From NCBI RefSeq assembly GCF_029870595.1, contig NZ_JAPDIR010000001.1, forward strand, positions 434,001-498,000: DNA of 64,000 bases, written 5' to 3'. The stretch comes from Sphingomonas sp. CBMAI 2297. GTDB lineage: Bacteria > Pseudomonadota > Alphaproteobacteria > Sphingomonadales > Sphingomonadaceae. Below the pieces are notes generated by a model. That model had not been told where the DNA came from, ran no database searches, and was given only the letters and a program-made list of their open reading frames with translations. Position 1 is the stretch's first letter; every line of letters starts with the position of its first letter. Of the stretch, positions 1 through 10,438 are shown piece by piece. A program made the position numbers and the translations under genes.

Positions 1-1
1 C

Positions 2-592
2 AGCCGCGAGATACTCACCCGTTTCGGCGAGGAGCTGATCGCGCTGCTCGACGGCAATCGCCGCCCCGAATGGCAATGGTTCGAAATCGTGCTCGCCTAT
101 GACAATGCCCGCCTGCCCGAAGCGCTGCTGCGCGCCGGGATGGCGCTGGGCCGCGACGCGTTCGTCAGTGTCGGGCTCGAGACGCTCGAATGGATCGTCG
201 CCCGGCAGACTTCGCCCGAGGGCCGGTTCCGCGCCGTCGGCACCGAGAGCTTCGGACGCGCCTATGCCCCGCCGCTCCAGTTCGACCAGCAGCCGCTGGA
301 GGCGCAGGCGACGGTGGAGGCCTGTGTCGCCGCCCATGAGGCGACGGGGGACGCGCGCTGGGTGGAGGAGGCGATGCGTGCCTATCGCTGGTATCTCGGC
401 GCCAACGACCTCGAGCTGCCGCTGGCCAGCGCCCAGGACGGAGGATGTTTCGACGGGCTGATGCCGCATGGGCTCAACCGCAACCAGGGGGCCGAGTCCA
501 TTTTGGCGCTCCAGCTCGCCAACTGCGCGATTTCGGCTCTTTCAAAGGCGACCGGAAACGTGGCAACACCGGTGCGAGCCGCCGTCGCCTAG
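2..592 (+). CDS. C-terminal part of a glycosyltransferase-associated (alpha/alpha-barrel-like) protein, 5' truncated
   Basis: The reading frame is open from the first complete codon of the window to a TAG at 590-592, so the start lies outside. The visible ~196 residues carry YDNARLPEALLRAG, RFRAVGTESFGR, FDQQPLEAQATVEAC and LNRNQGAESILA. These resemble the helical, glycosidase-like C-terminal region that follows a GT4 domain in large sphingomonad and xanthomonad glycosyltransferases; this is from memory of the family, not a search. The GH130 gene begins 28 nt downstream on the same strand, so the two are probably cotranscribed in mannoside or polysaccharide metabolism. A GTG at 89 is internal and not the likely start. 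The catalytic half is not visible, so the activity cannot be confirmed. Confidence 0.6.
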   Translation, partial: SREILTRFGEELIALLDGNRRPEWQWFEIVLAYDNARLPEALLRAGMALGRDAFVSVGLETLEWIVARQTSPEGRFRAVGTESFGRAYAPPLQFDQQPLEAQATVEACVAAHEATGDARWVEEAMRAYRWYLGANDLELPLASAQDGGCFDGLMPHGLNRNQGAESILALQLANCAISALSKATGNVATPVRAAVA

Positions 593-620
593 TTACAGCC
601 TGGGCGACGGTGCGGGGACA

Positions 621-1922
621 ATGGCTGGGAGCCGAATGCTCGAACTTTTCAATCATGCGCTGCGTCTGCGTGCGGATCCTTCGCGCGTTGTGGTGCGGCC
701 CTTCCACATTGCCTGGGCCTCGAACGGATCGGCGCCCAGCCGCACCGAGCGGCTGGTGAGCGAAGTGCTGGCGATGTCGCCCGGCGAGGCGCGCGGCCAG
801 CTGGAGATCGTGCTCAAGGACTTCGAGGCGCGCCACTGGCAGACGCGCCGCGTGTTCATGACGCGCTATGACGAGATCGAGGCGATGCTCGGGCTCGACG
901 GCAGTCAGATCGGCGACGAGAAGCGCCAGCTGATCGGCGCCTATTTCTGCCACGAATACAGCTATGCCGCCGCCGCGCTGATGAACCCCAGCGCGGTGCC
1001 GCATTACGACCAGACCGGCATGCCGCCCGGCTCGCTGCGCATCCTGATGAGCCTGCGCGCCGTGGGCGAAGGGCACATCTCCTCGGTCGCCTTCCGCGAA
1101 GGCATCATCACCGAGAACAACGAGCTGACCCTGGCGCCCGAGCCGCCCTTCGCCACCGCCGCCGATGCCCGCGAGGAGGACGAGGAGCATGTGCCCGAGG
1201 GACCGGTGACGGTCTATCGCCACCGCGACTCCACGCTGTCGGGCACGGTGATCTTCCCGATCACCAAGGCTCAGTCCAACGGCCTCGAGGACCTGCGCAT
1301 CACGCATTTCCGGCACGAGGACGGGCAGGAGGAATGGATCGGCACCTACACCGCCTATAACGGATCGGTGATCCAGTCCGAGCTGCTGCGCACCCGCGAC
1401 TGGCGCAGCTTCGACCTGGTGCCGATGTCGGGCAGCGCGAGCCGCAACAAGGGCATGGCGCTGTTCCCGCGCACCGTGAACGGCCGCTACATGATGCTCG
1501 GCCGGCAGGACGGCGAGAACATCTTCCTCCACGCTTCCGACGACATCACCCGCTGGGAAGGCGGCGAGCTGCTGATCAAGCCGAAATTCCCCTGGGAGCT
1601 CGTCCAGATGGGCAATTGCGGCCCGCCGATCGAGCTCGACCAGGGCTGGCTGATCCTCACCCATGGCGTCGGCGCGATGCGCAAATATTCGATCGGCGCC
1701 GCGCTGCTCGACAAGAACGATCCGTCCAAGGTCCTCGCTCGTTCGAGCGAGCCGCTGCTCGCCGCGGCGGACCAGGACCGCGAGGGCTATGTGCCCAACG
1801 TCGTCTACACCTGCGGCGCCATCCGGCATGGCGACAAGCTGTTCATCCCTTACGGCGTGGCGGACAGCTCGGTGGCGTTCGCCTTCGTGCCGATCGGGTC
1901 GATCCTCGCGCAGATGAAGTGA
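621..1922 (+). CDS. GH130-family glycoside phosphorylase-like protein
   Basis: A 433-residue protein of the five-bladed beta-propeller GH130 family, which phosphorolyses (or hydrolyses) beta-mannosides in the cytoplasm. The segment NGLEDLRITHF holds the family's conserved catalytic Asp (about residue 224). YTAYNGSVIQSELLRTRDW, SRNKGMALFPR, GNCGPPIELDQGW and LTHGVG follow in the usual family order. About 190 helical N-terminal residues precede the propeller, which is longer than in the short GH130 enzymes. ATG 621 has a GGGG stretch upstream; ATG 636, preceded by GGGAG, is an equally possible start. There is no signal peptide. The substrate (mannosyl-glucose, mannobiose or mannosyl-GlcNAc) cannot be told from sequence. 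It follows the glycosyltransferase-like gene. Confidence 0.8.
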   Translation: MAGSRMLELFNHALRLRADPSRVVVRPFHIAWASNGSAPSRTERLVSEVLAMSPGEARGQLEIVLKDFEARHWQTRRVFMTRYDEIEAMLGLDGSQIGDEKRQLIGAYFCHEYSYAAAALMNPSAVPHYDQTGMPPGSLRILMSLRAVGEGHISSVAFREGIITENNELTLAPEPPFATAADAREEDEEHVPEGPVTVYRHRDSTLSGTVIFPITKAQSNGLEDLRITHFRHEDGQEEWIGTYTAYNGSVIQSELLRTRDWRSFDLVPMSGSASRNKGMALFPRTVNGRYMMLGRQDGENIFLHASDDITRWEGGELLIKPKFPWELVQMGNCGPPIELDQGWLILTHGVGAMRKYSIGAALLDKNDPSKVLARSSEPLLAAADQDREGYVPNVVYTCGAIRHGDKLFIPYGVADSSVAFAFVPIGSILAQMK

Positions 1923-1924
1923 GC

Positions 1925-1948
1925 GGCGGCGGGGCGATCCCCGCCGCC
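1925..1948. terminator. Hairpin terminator between convergent genes
   Basis: A perfect 10-bp stem (GGCGGCGGGG / CCCCGCCGCC) with a 4-nt CGAT loop lies between the ends of the GH130 gene and the convergent OPT transporter gene. Only two T residues follow on the + strand, so it is a weak intrinsic terminator. Its position suggests it serves both genes. Confidence 0.6.
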
Positions 1949-1956
1949 TTCACCAA

Positions 1957-3981
<2,025 letters not shown>

Positions 3982-4158
3982 CGGGTCAGATCTCCGCGCG
4001 GAAAGTCGCAAAGGTCGCGATATCATCGCACGCGGGGGTTTCTCCCCGCGGCAAGACGCACGGGGCGGCCGGATCGGTAAGGAATGCGTTGGTCATCGGC
4101 GGAGCGTGGCAGCTGCGCGTCCGGTAGGACAGTGTTTTTTGCGCGGAGGTTGATTCTG

Positions 4159-4174
4159 ATAACCTATGGGTTAT
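4159..4174 (+). promoter_or_regulatory. Candidate operator: ATAACC-TATG-GGTTAT inverted repeat
   Basis: A perfect 6-bp inverted repeat (ATAACC ... GGTTAT, 4-nt spacer) overlaps the first two bases of the regulator's first ATG (4173). GATAAC at 4158-4163 could be the -10 box, which would put transcription start almost on that ATG. ArsR-family repressors bind such short palindromes at their own promoters, so this is the best candidate for autoregulation. The symmetry is seen directly; the binding is inferred. Confidence 0.5.
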
Positions 4175-4508
4175 GGGTTTGCGCATGGAGCCGACCGCTT
4201 TCGACACGCTGTTCCGCGCGCTGGGCGACCCGACGCGCCGCGCGCTGTTCGAGCGGCTGGCGCGCTCGGAGCTGACCGTGCGCGCGCTGACCGATGGGGC
4301 GGGCATCTCGCAGCCGGCGGTTTCCAAGCATCTCGCGGTGCTGAAGGGCGCGGGGCTGGTGCTCGACCGGCCACAGGGCCGCGAGACGCATTACCGGGCC
4401 GATCCCAAGGGGCTGGCGCCGCTGCTCGACTGGATGCGGCTGCACGAGACGCTCTGGGCCGGCAGCTTCGACCGGCTCGACGATCTGCTGAAGAGGATGG
4501 ACCAATGA
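4173..4508 (+). CDS. ArsR-family winged-helix transcriptional regulator
   Basis: A 111-residue winged-helix protein. LFRALGDPTRRALFERLA is the typical ArsR N-terminal helix, GISQPAVSKHLAVLKGAGLV is the recognition helix-turn-helix (about residues 45-64), and GRETHYRADP forms the wing. No metal-binding cysteines are present, so it belongs to the non-metal group that partners an AHSA1 protein. The start may be 4173 (no upstream ribosome site, possibly a leaderless message) or ATG 4185. The stop overlaps the next gene's ATG by 4 nt (ATGA), indicating translational coupling. Confidence 0.88.
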   Translation: MGLRMEPTAFDTLFRALGDPTRRALFERLARSELTVRALTDGAGISQPAVSKHLAVLKGAGLVLDRPQGRETHYRADPKGLAPLLDWMRLHETLWAGSFDRLDDLLKRMDQ

Positions 4509-4933
4509 CCGAGGCGCGCACGCTGGTGATGGAGCGCGAGTTCGCGCACGCGCCGGATAAATTGTGGCGGGCGATCACCCAGCCGCATCTGATCGCGGAA
4601 TGGCTGCTGCCCAATGATTTCGCGCTGGCGGACGGCCATCGCTTCACGCTGCGGAGCCCCGGCGCGCCCGGCTGGAGCGGGCGGATCGATTGCACGGTGC
4701 GCGAGATCGAGCCGGGCCGGCGGCTCAGCTATAGCTGGAACACCGGCGGCGAAGGCGAAGCGATGCCGCGCTTCGAATCGGTGGTGACGCTGACGATCGA
4801 GCCGGTGGCGGGCGGCACCCGGCTGCGCATGGAGCAGACCGGCTTCACCAATGCCGCCAATTATGGCGGCGCGCGCCATGGCTGGGGCATGTTCCTCGAT
4901 CGGCTGGAAGGCGTGGCGGCGGGGCTGGATTGA
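4505..4933 (+). CDS. SRPBCC / AHSA1-domain protein
   Basis: A 142-residue START-like fold protein of the AHSA1 (Aha1 C-terminal) group. Landmarks are REFAHAPDKLWRAITQPHLIAEWL at the N-terminus (split here as REFAHAPDKLWRAIT then QPHLIAEWL), REIEPGRRLSYSW in the middle, and GTRLRMEQTGF plus GWGMFLDRLEG at the end. Such proteins bind small hydrophobic ligands in a deep cavity and are regularly encoded with an ArsR regulator. The natural ligand is unknown. The ATGA overlap with the regulator argues for one transcript. Confidence 0.85.
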   Translation: MTEARTLVMEREFAHAPDKLWRAITQPHLIAEWLLPNDFALADGHRFTLRSPGAPGWSGRIDCTVREIEPGRRLSYSWNTGGEGEAMPRFESVVTLTIEPVAGGTRLRMEQTGFTNAANYGGARHGWGMFLDRLEGVAAGLD

Positions 4934-4936
4934 GCT

Positions 4937-5052
4937 TCCCGTCCCTGGAAGGGAGGGGTGGGTCGGGTCCTGGCGATATTGTGCGGTGGGTGCACGCGGC
5001 GACGTATCGCCGGGACGCCACTCACCCCAGCCCCTCCCTTGAAGGGAGGGGA
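4937..5052. repeat. Compound palindromic intergenic element
   Basis: Almost all of the gap between the AHSA1 gene and the AI-2E-type gene is an imperfect inverted repeat. The left arm contains AAGGGAGGGGTGGG and CTGGCGATAT, and the right arm contains their near complements ATCGCCGGGAC and CACCCCAGCCCCTCCCTT. Each outer end also folds on itself (for example CCCCTCCCT-TGA-AGGGAGGGG at 5031-5051). It would form a long hairpin on either strand. No ORF or transposase is present, so it looks like a non-autonomous palindromic repeat. Confidence 0.65.
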
Positions 5053-5074
5053 GCGAAGAAGCTACGCTCCGCCC

Positions 5075-6142
5075 ATGAACACCCGAACCGAAACGGCGCA
5101 GCGCGCCGCACGGCTGGCGCTGGTGGGGCTGCTGCTCCTCATCGGCCTGTGGATCGCGCATGGCTTCGTGCCGGCGCTGCTCTGGGCGGTGGTGCTCACC
5201 ATCGCGGTCGATCCGCTGCACCTGAAGCTGCGTGCCTGGATGAAGGGCAGCCATCGCATCGTCATCCCGCTGATCATCACCGCGCTGGCGGCGCTGATGG
5301 TGCTGGTGCCGCTCGCCTTCGGCGTCGCCCAGGCGCTGCGCGAGGCGCATGACATCTCGAGCTGGATCGCCCAGGCCCAGGCGCAGGGCGTTCCGGTGCC
5401 CGACTGGGTGGCGCGGCTGCCGCTTGGCGGCGAAGCGGTGCGCGACTGGTGGCAGACCCATCTCGCCCGGCCCGAGGATGCCACGCAGCAGCTGCGCGCG
5501 ATCCGCGGCGGGGAATGGCTGATCCATTCGCGCATGATCGGCGCCAATGTCGCGCATCGCGCGGTGGTGTTCGGCTTCACGCTGCTGACTCTGTTCTTCG
5601 TGCTGCGCGACCGCGACGCGCTGCTGGCGCAGGGCCGGCGCGCGGTGCTCAAGCTGTTCGGCCCCACGGGCGAGCGCGTGGGAGCGCAGGCGATCCGCTC
5701 GGTGCGCGGCACGATCGACGGGCTGGTGCTGGTGGGGCTGGGCGTGGGCGCGCTGATGGCGATCGTCTATCTGGTCGCCGGCGTCCCGCACCCGCTGCTG
5801 CTCGGCGGCGTCACGGCGATCGCTGCGATGATCCCGTTCGGCGCGCCGGTGATGTTCGCGATCGCGGCGCTGCTCCTGCTGCTCCAGGGCTCGGTGGGCG
5901 GCGCGATCGCGGTGGCGGCGATCGGCACCGCGATCATCTTCGTCGCCGATCACTTCATCCGCCCGGCGATGATCGGCGGAGCGACGCAGCTGCCCTTCCT
6001 CTGGGTGCTGATCGGCATATTGGGCGGCGTCGAGACGCTCGGCCTGCTCGGCCTGTTCATCGGCCCCGCCGTGATGGCGGTGCTGGTGATGCTGTGGCGG
6101 GAGTTCCTGGCCAATGGGGTGGCGGAGCAACGCGCGGAATAG
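5075..6142 (+). CDS. AI-2E / PerM-family membrane transporter
   Basis: A 355-residue inner-membrane protein of the AI-2E transporter (PerM) family. Hydrophobic segments occur at about residues 14-45, 65-88, 160-180, 205-235 and 240-345. The late segments VAGVPHPLLLGGVTAIAAMIPFG and FVADHFIRPAMIGGATQLPF contain the family's conserved region (described here in parts). Members export small molecules or act as Na+/H+ antiporters; the substrate cannot be deduced. ATG 5075 is used because upstream in-frame codons run through the palindromic repeat. Confidence 0.85.
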   Translation: MNTRTETAQRAARLALVGLLLLIGLWIAHGFVPALLWAVVLTIAVDPLHLKLRAWMKGSHRIVIPLIITALAALMVLVPLAFGVAQALREAHDISSWIAQAQAQGVPVPDWVARLPLGGEAVRDWWQTHLARPEDATQQLRAIRGGEWLIHSRMIGANVAHRAVVFGFTLLTLFFVLRDRDALLAQGRRAVLKLFGPTGERVGAQAIRSVRGTIDGLVLVGLGVGALMAIVYLVAGVPHPLLLGGVTAIAAMIPFGAPVMFAIAALLLLLQGSVGGAIAVAAIGTAIIFVADHFIRPAMIGGATQLPFLWVLIGILGGVETLGLLGLFIGPAVMAVLVMLWREFLANGVAEQRAE

Positions 6143-6244
6143 CTTTTCCCCGGCGAAGGCCGGGGCCCAGTCTTGAAAGTCACGCGCCCTTGCGCGTCTT
6201 CGCGCGCACTCTGAGTCTGGGCCCCGGCCTTCGCCGGGGAAAGC
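6142..6244. repeat. REPIN-like pair of inverted REP sequences
   Basis: Two copies of a REP-like sequence containing CCCCGGCGAAGGCCGGGGCC stand in opposite orientation (about 6142-6170 and 6217-6244), with a 46-nt GC-rich spacer. Each copy is itself a small hairpin, and the pair can fold into one long stem. It fills the gap between convergent genes and can serve as a bidirectional terminator. Related cores (CCGGCGAAAGCCGGG) recur at 19.58 kb and 56.18 kb. Confidence 0.75.
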
Positions 6245-6256
6245 GAGAAGGCGGAC

Positions 6257-7924
6257 TTATCTTCCCTTGAACAGCCCGCCGAGCACGCCGCGCACCAGCC
6301 CGCCGACGATCCCGCCGCCCGCGCCGCGCGAGCTTCCGAAGATCGCCTTGGACACTTCGTTCGCCACCGCGCGGCCCGCCGCCGAGGAAGCGGAGCGGGT
6401 GGCCGAGTTGATCGCGCGGTTCCAGGGATTGTTCGCCGCCTCGCGCTCGGCCTGGCGCTGGGCCTGGGCGTCGAGCCGGGCCTGGCGATCGGCGTCGCGC
6501 TGATCGGCGAGGCGCTGGCGCTCGGCCTCCTTGGCGACCCGCGCATCCTCCTTGGCCTGGGCGGCGGCTGCCTTTTCCGCCGCGTCCTTGGCCTGGGCCT
6601 CGGCCGCCGCCGCCGCGGCTTCGGCCGATTTGGCGGCGAGCAGCTCCTCGGCGGATTCGCGGTTGACCAAAGTGTCGTACTTGGTGCCGATCGCGTCGGT
6701 CTGGATCAGGATCTTGCGCTCGTCGGGCGTGACCGGGCCGACGCGCGAGGCCGGCGGGCGGATCAGCGTGCGCTCGACCGGGCTCGGCGCGCCGTCCTCC
6801 TGCAGCAGCGAGACCAGCGCCTCGCCCACCTTGAGCTCGGTGATCGCAGTGGTCACGTCGACCCCGGGATTGGCGCGGAAGGTGGTGGCCGCCGCCTTCA
6901 CCGCCTGCTGGTCGCGCGGGGTGAAGGCACGCAGCGCGTGCTGGACGCGGTTGCCCAGCTGGCCGGCGATCGTGTCGGGCACGTCGATCGGGTTCTGGGT
7001 GATGAAATAGACGCCGACGCCCTTGGAGCGGATCAGGCGGACGACCTGCTCGATCTTGTCGAGCAGCGCCTTGGGGGCATCGTCGAACAGCAGGTGCGCC
7101 TCGTCGAAGAAGAAGGCGAGCTTGGGCTTGTCGGGATCGCCCACTTCGGGAAGCGATTCGAACAGGGCGGAGAGCAGCCAGAGCAGGAACGTGGCGTAGA
7201 GCTTGGGGCTGGCCATCAGCTTGTCGGCGGCGAGGATGTTGACCAGGCCGCGGCCCTTGTCGTCGGTGCCCAGGAAATCCTGGATCGCCAGCGCCGGCTC
7301 GCCGAAGAAATTGGCGCCGCCCTGGCTGCGCAGCTGGAGCAGCGAGCGCTGGATCGCGCCGACCGACTGCTTCGAGACATTGCCATAGGTGGCGGTCAGC
7401 TCGTCCGCCCGCTCGGCGCAGTGGGCGAGCATGGCCTGGAGGTCGTCCAGGTCGAGCAGCAGCAGCCCGTCCTTGTCGGCGACGGTGAAGGCGATGGTGA
7501 GCACGCCTTCCTGCACGTCGTTGAGGTCCATCAGCCGGGCGAGCAGCAGCGGGCCCATCTCCGAGATGGTGGTGCGGATCGGATGGCCCTGCTCGCCGTA
7601 CAGGTCCCAGAACTGCACCGGCGCATCGGCATAGGCCCAGTCGGCCAGGCCGATCTCGGCGGCGCGCGCCTTGAAGATCTCGTGCGTCTTGGCGGTGGGC
7701 GAGCCGGCCATGGCGAGGCCGGACAGGTCGCCCTTCACGTCCGCCACGAAACAGGGGACGCCGGCGTTGGACAGGCCCTCGATGATGCCCTGGATCGTCA
7801 CGGTCTTGCCGGTGCCGGTCGCGCCGGCGATCAGCCCGTGCCGGTTGGCGCGCTTGAGGACCAGGGACTGCGGGTTCGCCCCGCCGGCGCCCGCCCCAAT
7901 GAAGATGCCCGTCTCTCCCGCCAT
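6257..7924 (-). CDS. DUF853 / HerA-like ATPase
   Basis: A 555-residue cytoplasmic P-loop ATPase of the DUF853 group (E. coli YjgR-like), related to HerA/VirB4 pumps. Walker A is GATGTGKT (about 34-41), and Walker B is [12 protein letters not shown] with Asp-Glu near 274-275. The segment [20 protein letters not shown] and [19 protein letters not shown] match the family. Residues ~435-510 form an Ala/Lys/Gln/Arg-rich coiled coil, and the C-terminus is Gly-rich. ATG 7924 is chosen because AGGAG lies 8 nt upstream. Its biological role is unknown. It reads in the same direction as the protease gene upstream. Confidence 0.85.
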   Translation of the reverse strand: MAGETGIFIGAGAGGANPQSLVLKRANRHGLIAGATGTGKTVTIQGIIEGLSNAGVPCFVADVKGDLSGLAMAGSPTAKTHEIFKARAAEIGLADWAYADAPVQFWDLYGEQGHPIRTTISEMGPLLLARLMDLNDVQEGVLTIAFTVADKDGLLLLDLDDLQAMLAHCAERADELTATYGNVSKQSVGAIQRSLLQLRSQGGANFFGEPALAIQDFLGTDDKGRGLVNILAADKLMASPKLYATFLLWLLSALFESLPEVGDPDKPKLAFFFDEAHLLFDDAPKALLDKIEQVVRLIRSKGVGVYFITQNPIDVPDTIAGQLGNRVQHALRAFTPRDQQAVKAAATTFRANPGVDVTTAITELKVGEALVSLLQEDGAPSPVERTLIRPPASRVGPVTPDERKILIQTDAIGTKYDTLVNRESAEELLAAKSAEAAAAAAEAQAKDAAEKAAAAQAKEDARVAKEAERQRLADQRDADRQARLDAQAQRQAEREAANNPWNRAINSATRSASSAAGRAVANEVSKAIFGSSRGAGGGIVGGLVRGVLGGLFKGR

Positions 7925-7995
7925 CCTTCGACTCCTAGCTTGGGAGTCTCGGGATAGAGGAGAAACGGGCATTCGTCAGCCCGAAGGGCCCGGTT

Positions 7996-9492
7996 TTAGT
8001 TGATGCCCACCGAGACGAAGCGGCCGACCGCGCGGCGCTGGACCCAGAGCAGGACATTGTTCTTGCCCGCGCTCTTCGCCGCCTGGACCTGCCGGGCGAC
8101 ATCGGCCGCGCTGGTCACCGGCTGGCGGTTGACCGTGGTGATCACGTCGCCGCGCTGCAGGCCCTTGCCCGCCGCGTCGCTCGCCTGGCTCACCTGGAGC
8201 ACGACCACGCCGGTGGTGCTCGGGTTGACGCCGACGCTCTGGGCGATCTGCGGGGTGAGCGGCGCCACCTGCACGCCGAGCGAGGCCGCGGCCATCGTCT
8301 CCGTGTCGCTGCCGCCCGGGCCCGAATTATCGTCGTTCGGATCGAACTGGGCGAGCTGCTCCTCGGGCGGGCGGGTGCCGACCGTGATGCTCAGCGTCTG
8401 GCGCTTGCCGTCGCGGTAGAGCTCGAGCGGCACGCGCGTGCCCGGCTTCACGTTCGCGACGAGATAGGACAGCGTCTGGTCGGGCGTGACGTCCTTGCCG
8501 TCGACCTTGACGATCACGTCGCCCTGCTTGAGCCCGGCCTTCTCCGCCGGCTGGCCCGGCTCGACACGGGCGACGACGGTGCCCCGGCCCTTGGGCACGC
8601 CCAGGCCGTCGGCGATGTCGTCGGTCAGGTCCTGCATGCCGATGCCGAGATAGCCGCGGGCGATCTTGCCGCCCTTCATCAGCGTGTCGATCACCGGCTT
8701 GGCCTCTTCCGCGGGGATCGCGAAGCCGATGCCGACATTGCCGCCGGTGGGCGACAGGATCTGCGAGTTGATGCCGATGACGTTGCCGTTCAGGTCGAAC
8801 ATCGGGCCGCCCGAATTGCCGCGGTTGATCGAGGCGTCGGTCTGGATGAAGCGGTCATAGGCGCCGCCCTGGCCGGTGACGCGGTGCAGCGCCGAGACGA
8901 TGCCGGCGGTGACCGAGCCGCCCAGCCCGAACGGATTGCCGATCGCGACGACCCAGTCGCCCACCCGGGCGCTCGTCGAATCGCCGAACTTCACGAAGGG
9001 CAGGTTGGTGCCCTCGATCTTGAGCACGGCGAGGTCCGACTGGGCGTCGTTGCCGATCAGCTTGGCCTTGAACTCGCGCTTGTCGGGCAGGGTGACCGTG
9101 ATCGATTCGACGGTGGCGCCGCGCGCGCCCGCCGAGATGACGTGGTTGTTGGTCACGACATAGCCATCGGCCGAGATCAGGAAGCCCGAGCCGAGCGATT
9201 CGGCCTGGCGGGTGACCGGCTGGTTGCCGCCGCCGAACGCCTCGAACGGCGTGCCCGCGAACGGGTTGGCGTTCATCGTCACGCGCTGGGTGGTCGAGAT
9301 GTTGACGACCGCCGGCTGCAGCTTGGCGACCATGTCGGCGAAGCTCATCGGCGCGCCGGCCTTGGGCGCGGCCGCCTGGATGGCGCCGGGCTCGTTCTGC
9401 GCGGTCTGCGCTCCGGCCGGCTGGTTGAGCGTCATCGTCGCGGCGGCGCCGCTCAGGAGGATGGCGGTAGTGAGAGCGTAAGCGTAACGCAC
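7996..9492 (-). CDS. Do-type (HtrA/DegP-like) periplasmic serine protease
   Basis: A 498-residue periplasmic protease/chaperone that degrades misfolded envelope proteins. A signal peptide ends near residue 29 (AGAQT). The catalytic triad is visible: His117 (TNNHVIS), Asp153 (QSDLAVL) and Ser227 (GNSGGP). Two PDZ domains follow, at about 270-370 (RGYLGIGMQDL) and 400-490 (LGVQVAPLTP). It lies 94 nt downstream of hflC on the same strand, a common alphaproteobacterial arrangement in which envelope proteases are grouped. DegP, DegQ and MucD cannot be told apart from sequence alone. Confidence 0.92.
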   Translation of the reverse strand: MRYAYALTTAILLSGAAATMTLNQPAGAQTAQNEPGAIQAAAPKAGAPMSFADMVAKLQPAVVNISTTQRVTMNANPFAGTPFEAFGGGNQPVTRQAESLGSGFLISADGYVVTNNHVISAGARGATVESITVTLPDKREFKAKLIGNDAQSDLAVLKIEGTNLPFVKFGDSTSARVGDWVVAIGNPFGLGGSVTAGIVSALHRVTGQGGAYDRFIQTDASINRGNSGGPMFDLNGNVIGINSQILSPTGGNVGIGFAIPAEEAKPVIDTLMKGGKIARGYLGIGMQDLTDDIADGLGVPKGRGTVVARVEPGQPAEKAGLKQGDVIVKVDGKDVTPDQTLSYLVANVKPGTRVPLELYRDGKRQTLSITVGTRPPEEQLAQFDPNDDNSGPGGSDTETMAAASLGVQVAPLTPQIAQSVGVNPSTTGVVVLQVSQASDAAGKGLQRGDVITTVNRQPVTSAADVARQVQAAKSAGKNNVLLWVQRRAVGRFVSVGIN

Positions 9493-9586
9493 GTGAGTCG
9501 GTCCTCTCAGACGAAGGAAAAGCGTTCGAACGGAATATTTGCGCCGAAATGCTGAACGGCGATTGAATATGAACGGATCGAAAGGC

Positions 9587-10438
9587 TCATCGTTGCCCCA
9601 TGAATTCCTTCAGATAGGAATTGTTCGGCGACAGGATGATCGACGTATCGCCCTTGGCCGGATCGGTATTCAGGAACGTCGTCCGATATGAGCGCATCGC
9701 CCGCCAGAAATCGTAGAATTCCGGATCCTTGTTGAAGGCCTGGGCATAGATCTGCGCGGCCTGGGCATCGGCGTTGGCGCGGATGATCTGCGCGTCCTTC
9801 ATGCCCTGGGCCTCGATCGTCTTGGCTTCCTGGTAGCGCGCCGTCTTCATCCGCTCGAACGCGCTGTCGAGCGGCGAGCCCGAGGGAAGCTCGGTCTGCT
9901 TGATCCGCACATCGACGATCGAGACGCCATATTGCGCAGCGAGCTGCTGGAGCGCGCCCTGGATATTGTCCATCACCTGGCCGCGCTCCGGGCTGAGCAG
10001 CACCGCGGAGGGCCGCTTGCCGAGCTCGTTGCGCAGCGCCGAGCGGAACAGCGGCTGGAGCTGGTCGCGCGCGCGCTCCTCGGTGCCGATGGAGACGACC
10101 ATCTTGAGCGGATCGGTGACGCGGAAGCGGGCATAGGCATCGATCTGGAGCCGCAGCTGATCGGTGGAGAGCACCGGCTCGTTGGGCAGGTCGACCGAGA
10201 GCACGCGCTTGTCGACCCAGACGATCCGGTCGACGAACGGAATGCGGAAGATCGGCCCGGCATTGGTGCGGCCGAACGTCTCGCCCGAGCGCCAGGCATT
10301 GACCACGCGCTGGGGCTGTTCGAGCCGCAGGATCACCGCCTGCTTGGTCTCGGGCACGATCGCGACGGTGCTCATCACCACGATCACCGCGACGATGAGC
10401 GCGACGGCGATGCCGATGGGGCTGCGCAGCCAGGTCAT
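9587..10438 (-). CDS. hflC: HflC, SPFH-family membrane protease modulator
   Basis: A 283-residue band-7/SPFH protein that pairs with HflK and controls the FtsH AAA protease in the inner membrane. One transmembrane segment lies at residues 8-27 (IGIAVALIVAVIVVMSTVAI). The SPFH domain starts with PETKQAVILRLEQPQRV and is followed by the helical region QEAKTIEAQGMKDAQIIRAN typical of HflC. Its ATG overlaps the hflK stop by 4 nt (ATGA), so the two subunits are translationally coupled. Confidence 0.93.
   Translation of the reverse strand: MTWLRSPIGIAVALIVAVIVVMSTVAIVPETKQAVILRLEQPQRVVNAWRSGETFGRTNAGPIFRIPFVDRIVWVDKRVLSVDLPNEPVLSTDQLRLQIDAYARFRVTDPLKMVVSIGTEERARDQLQPLFRSALRNELGKRPSAVLLSPERGQVMDNIQGALQQLAAQYGVSIVDVRIKQTELPSGSPLDSAFERMKTARYQEAKTIEAQGMKDAQIIRANADAQAAQIYAQAFNKDPEFYDFWRAMRSYRTTFLNTDPAKGDTSIILSPNNSYLKEFMGQR

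Noticed and set aside
4391..6130. Open frame of 579 codons on the - strand opposite the AI-2E-type gene
   Set aside because: It spans the palindromic repeat and has the same shadow-like composition. The + strand protein has clear membrane segments.
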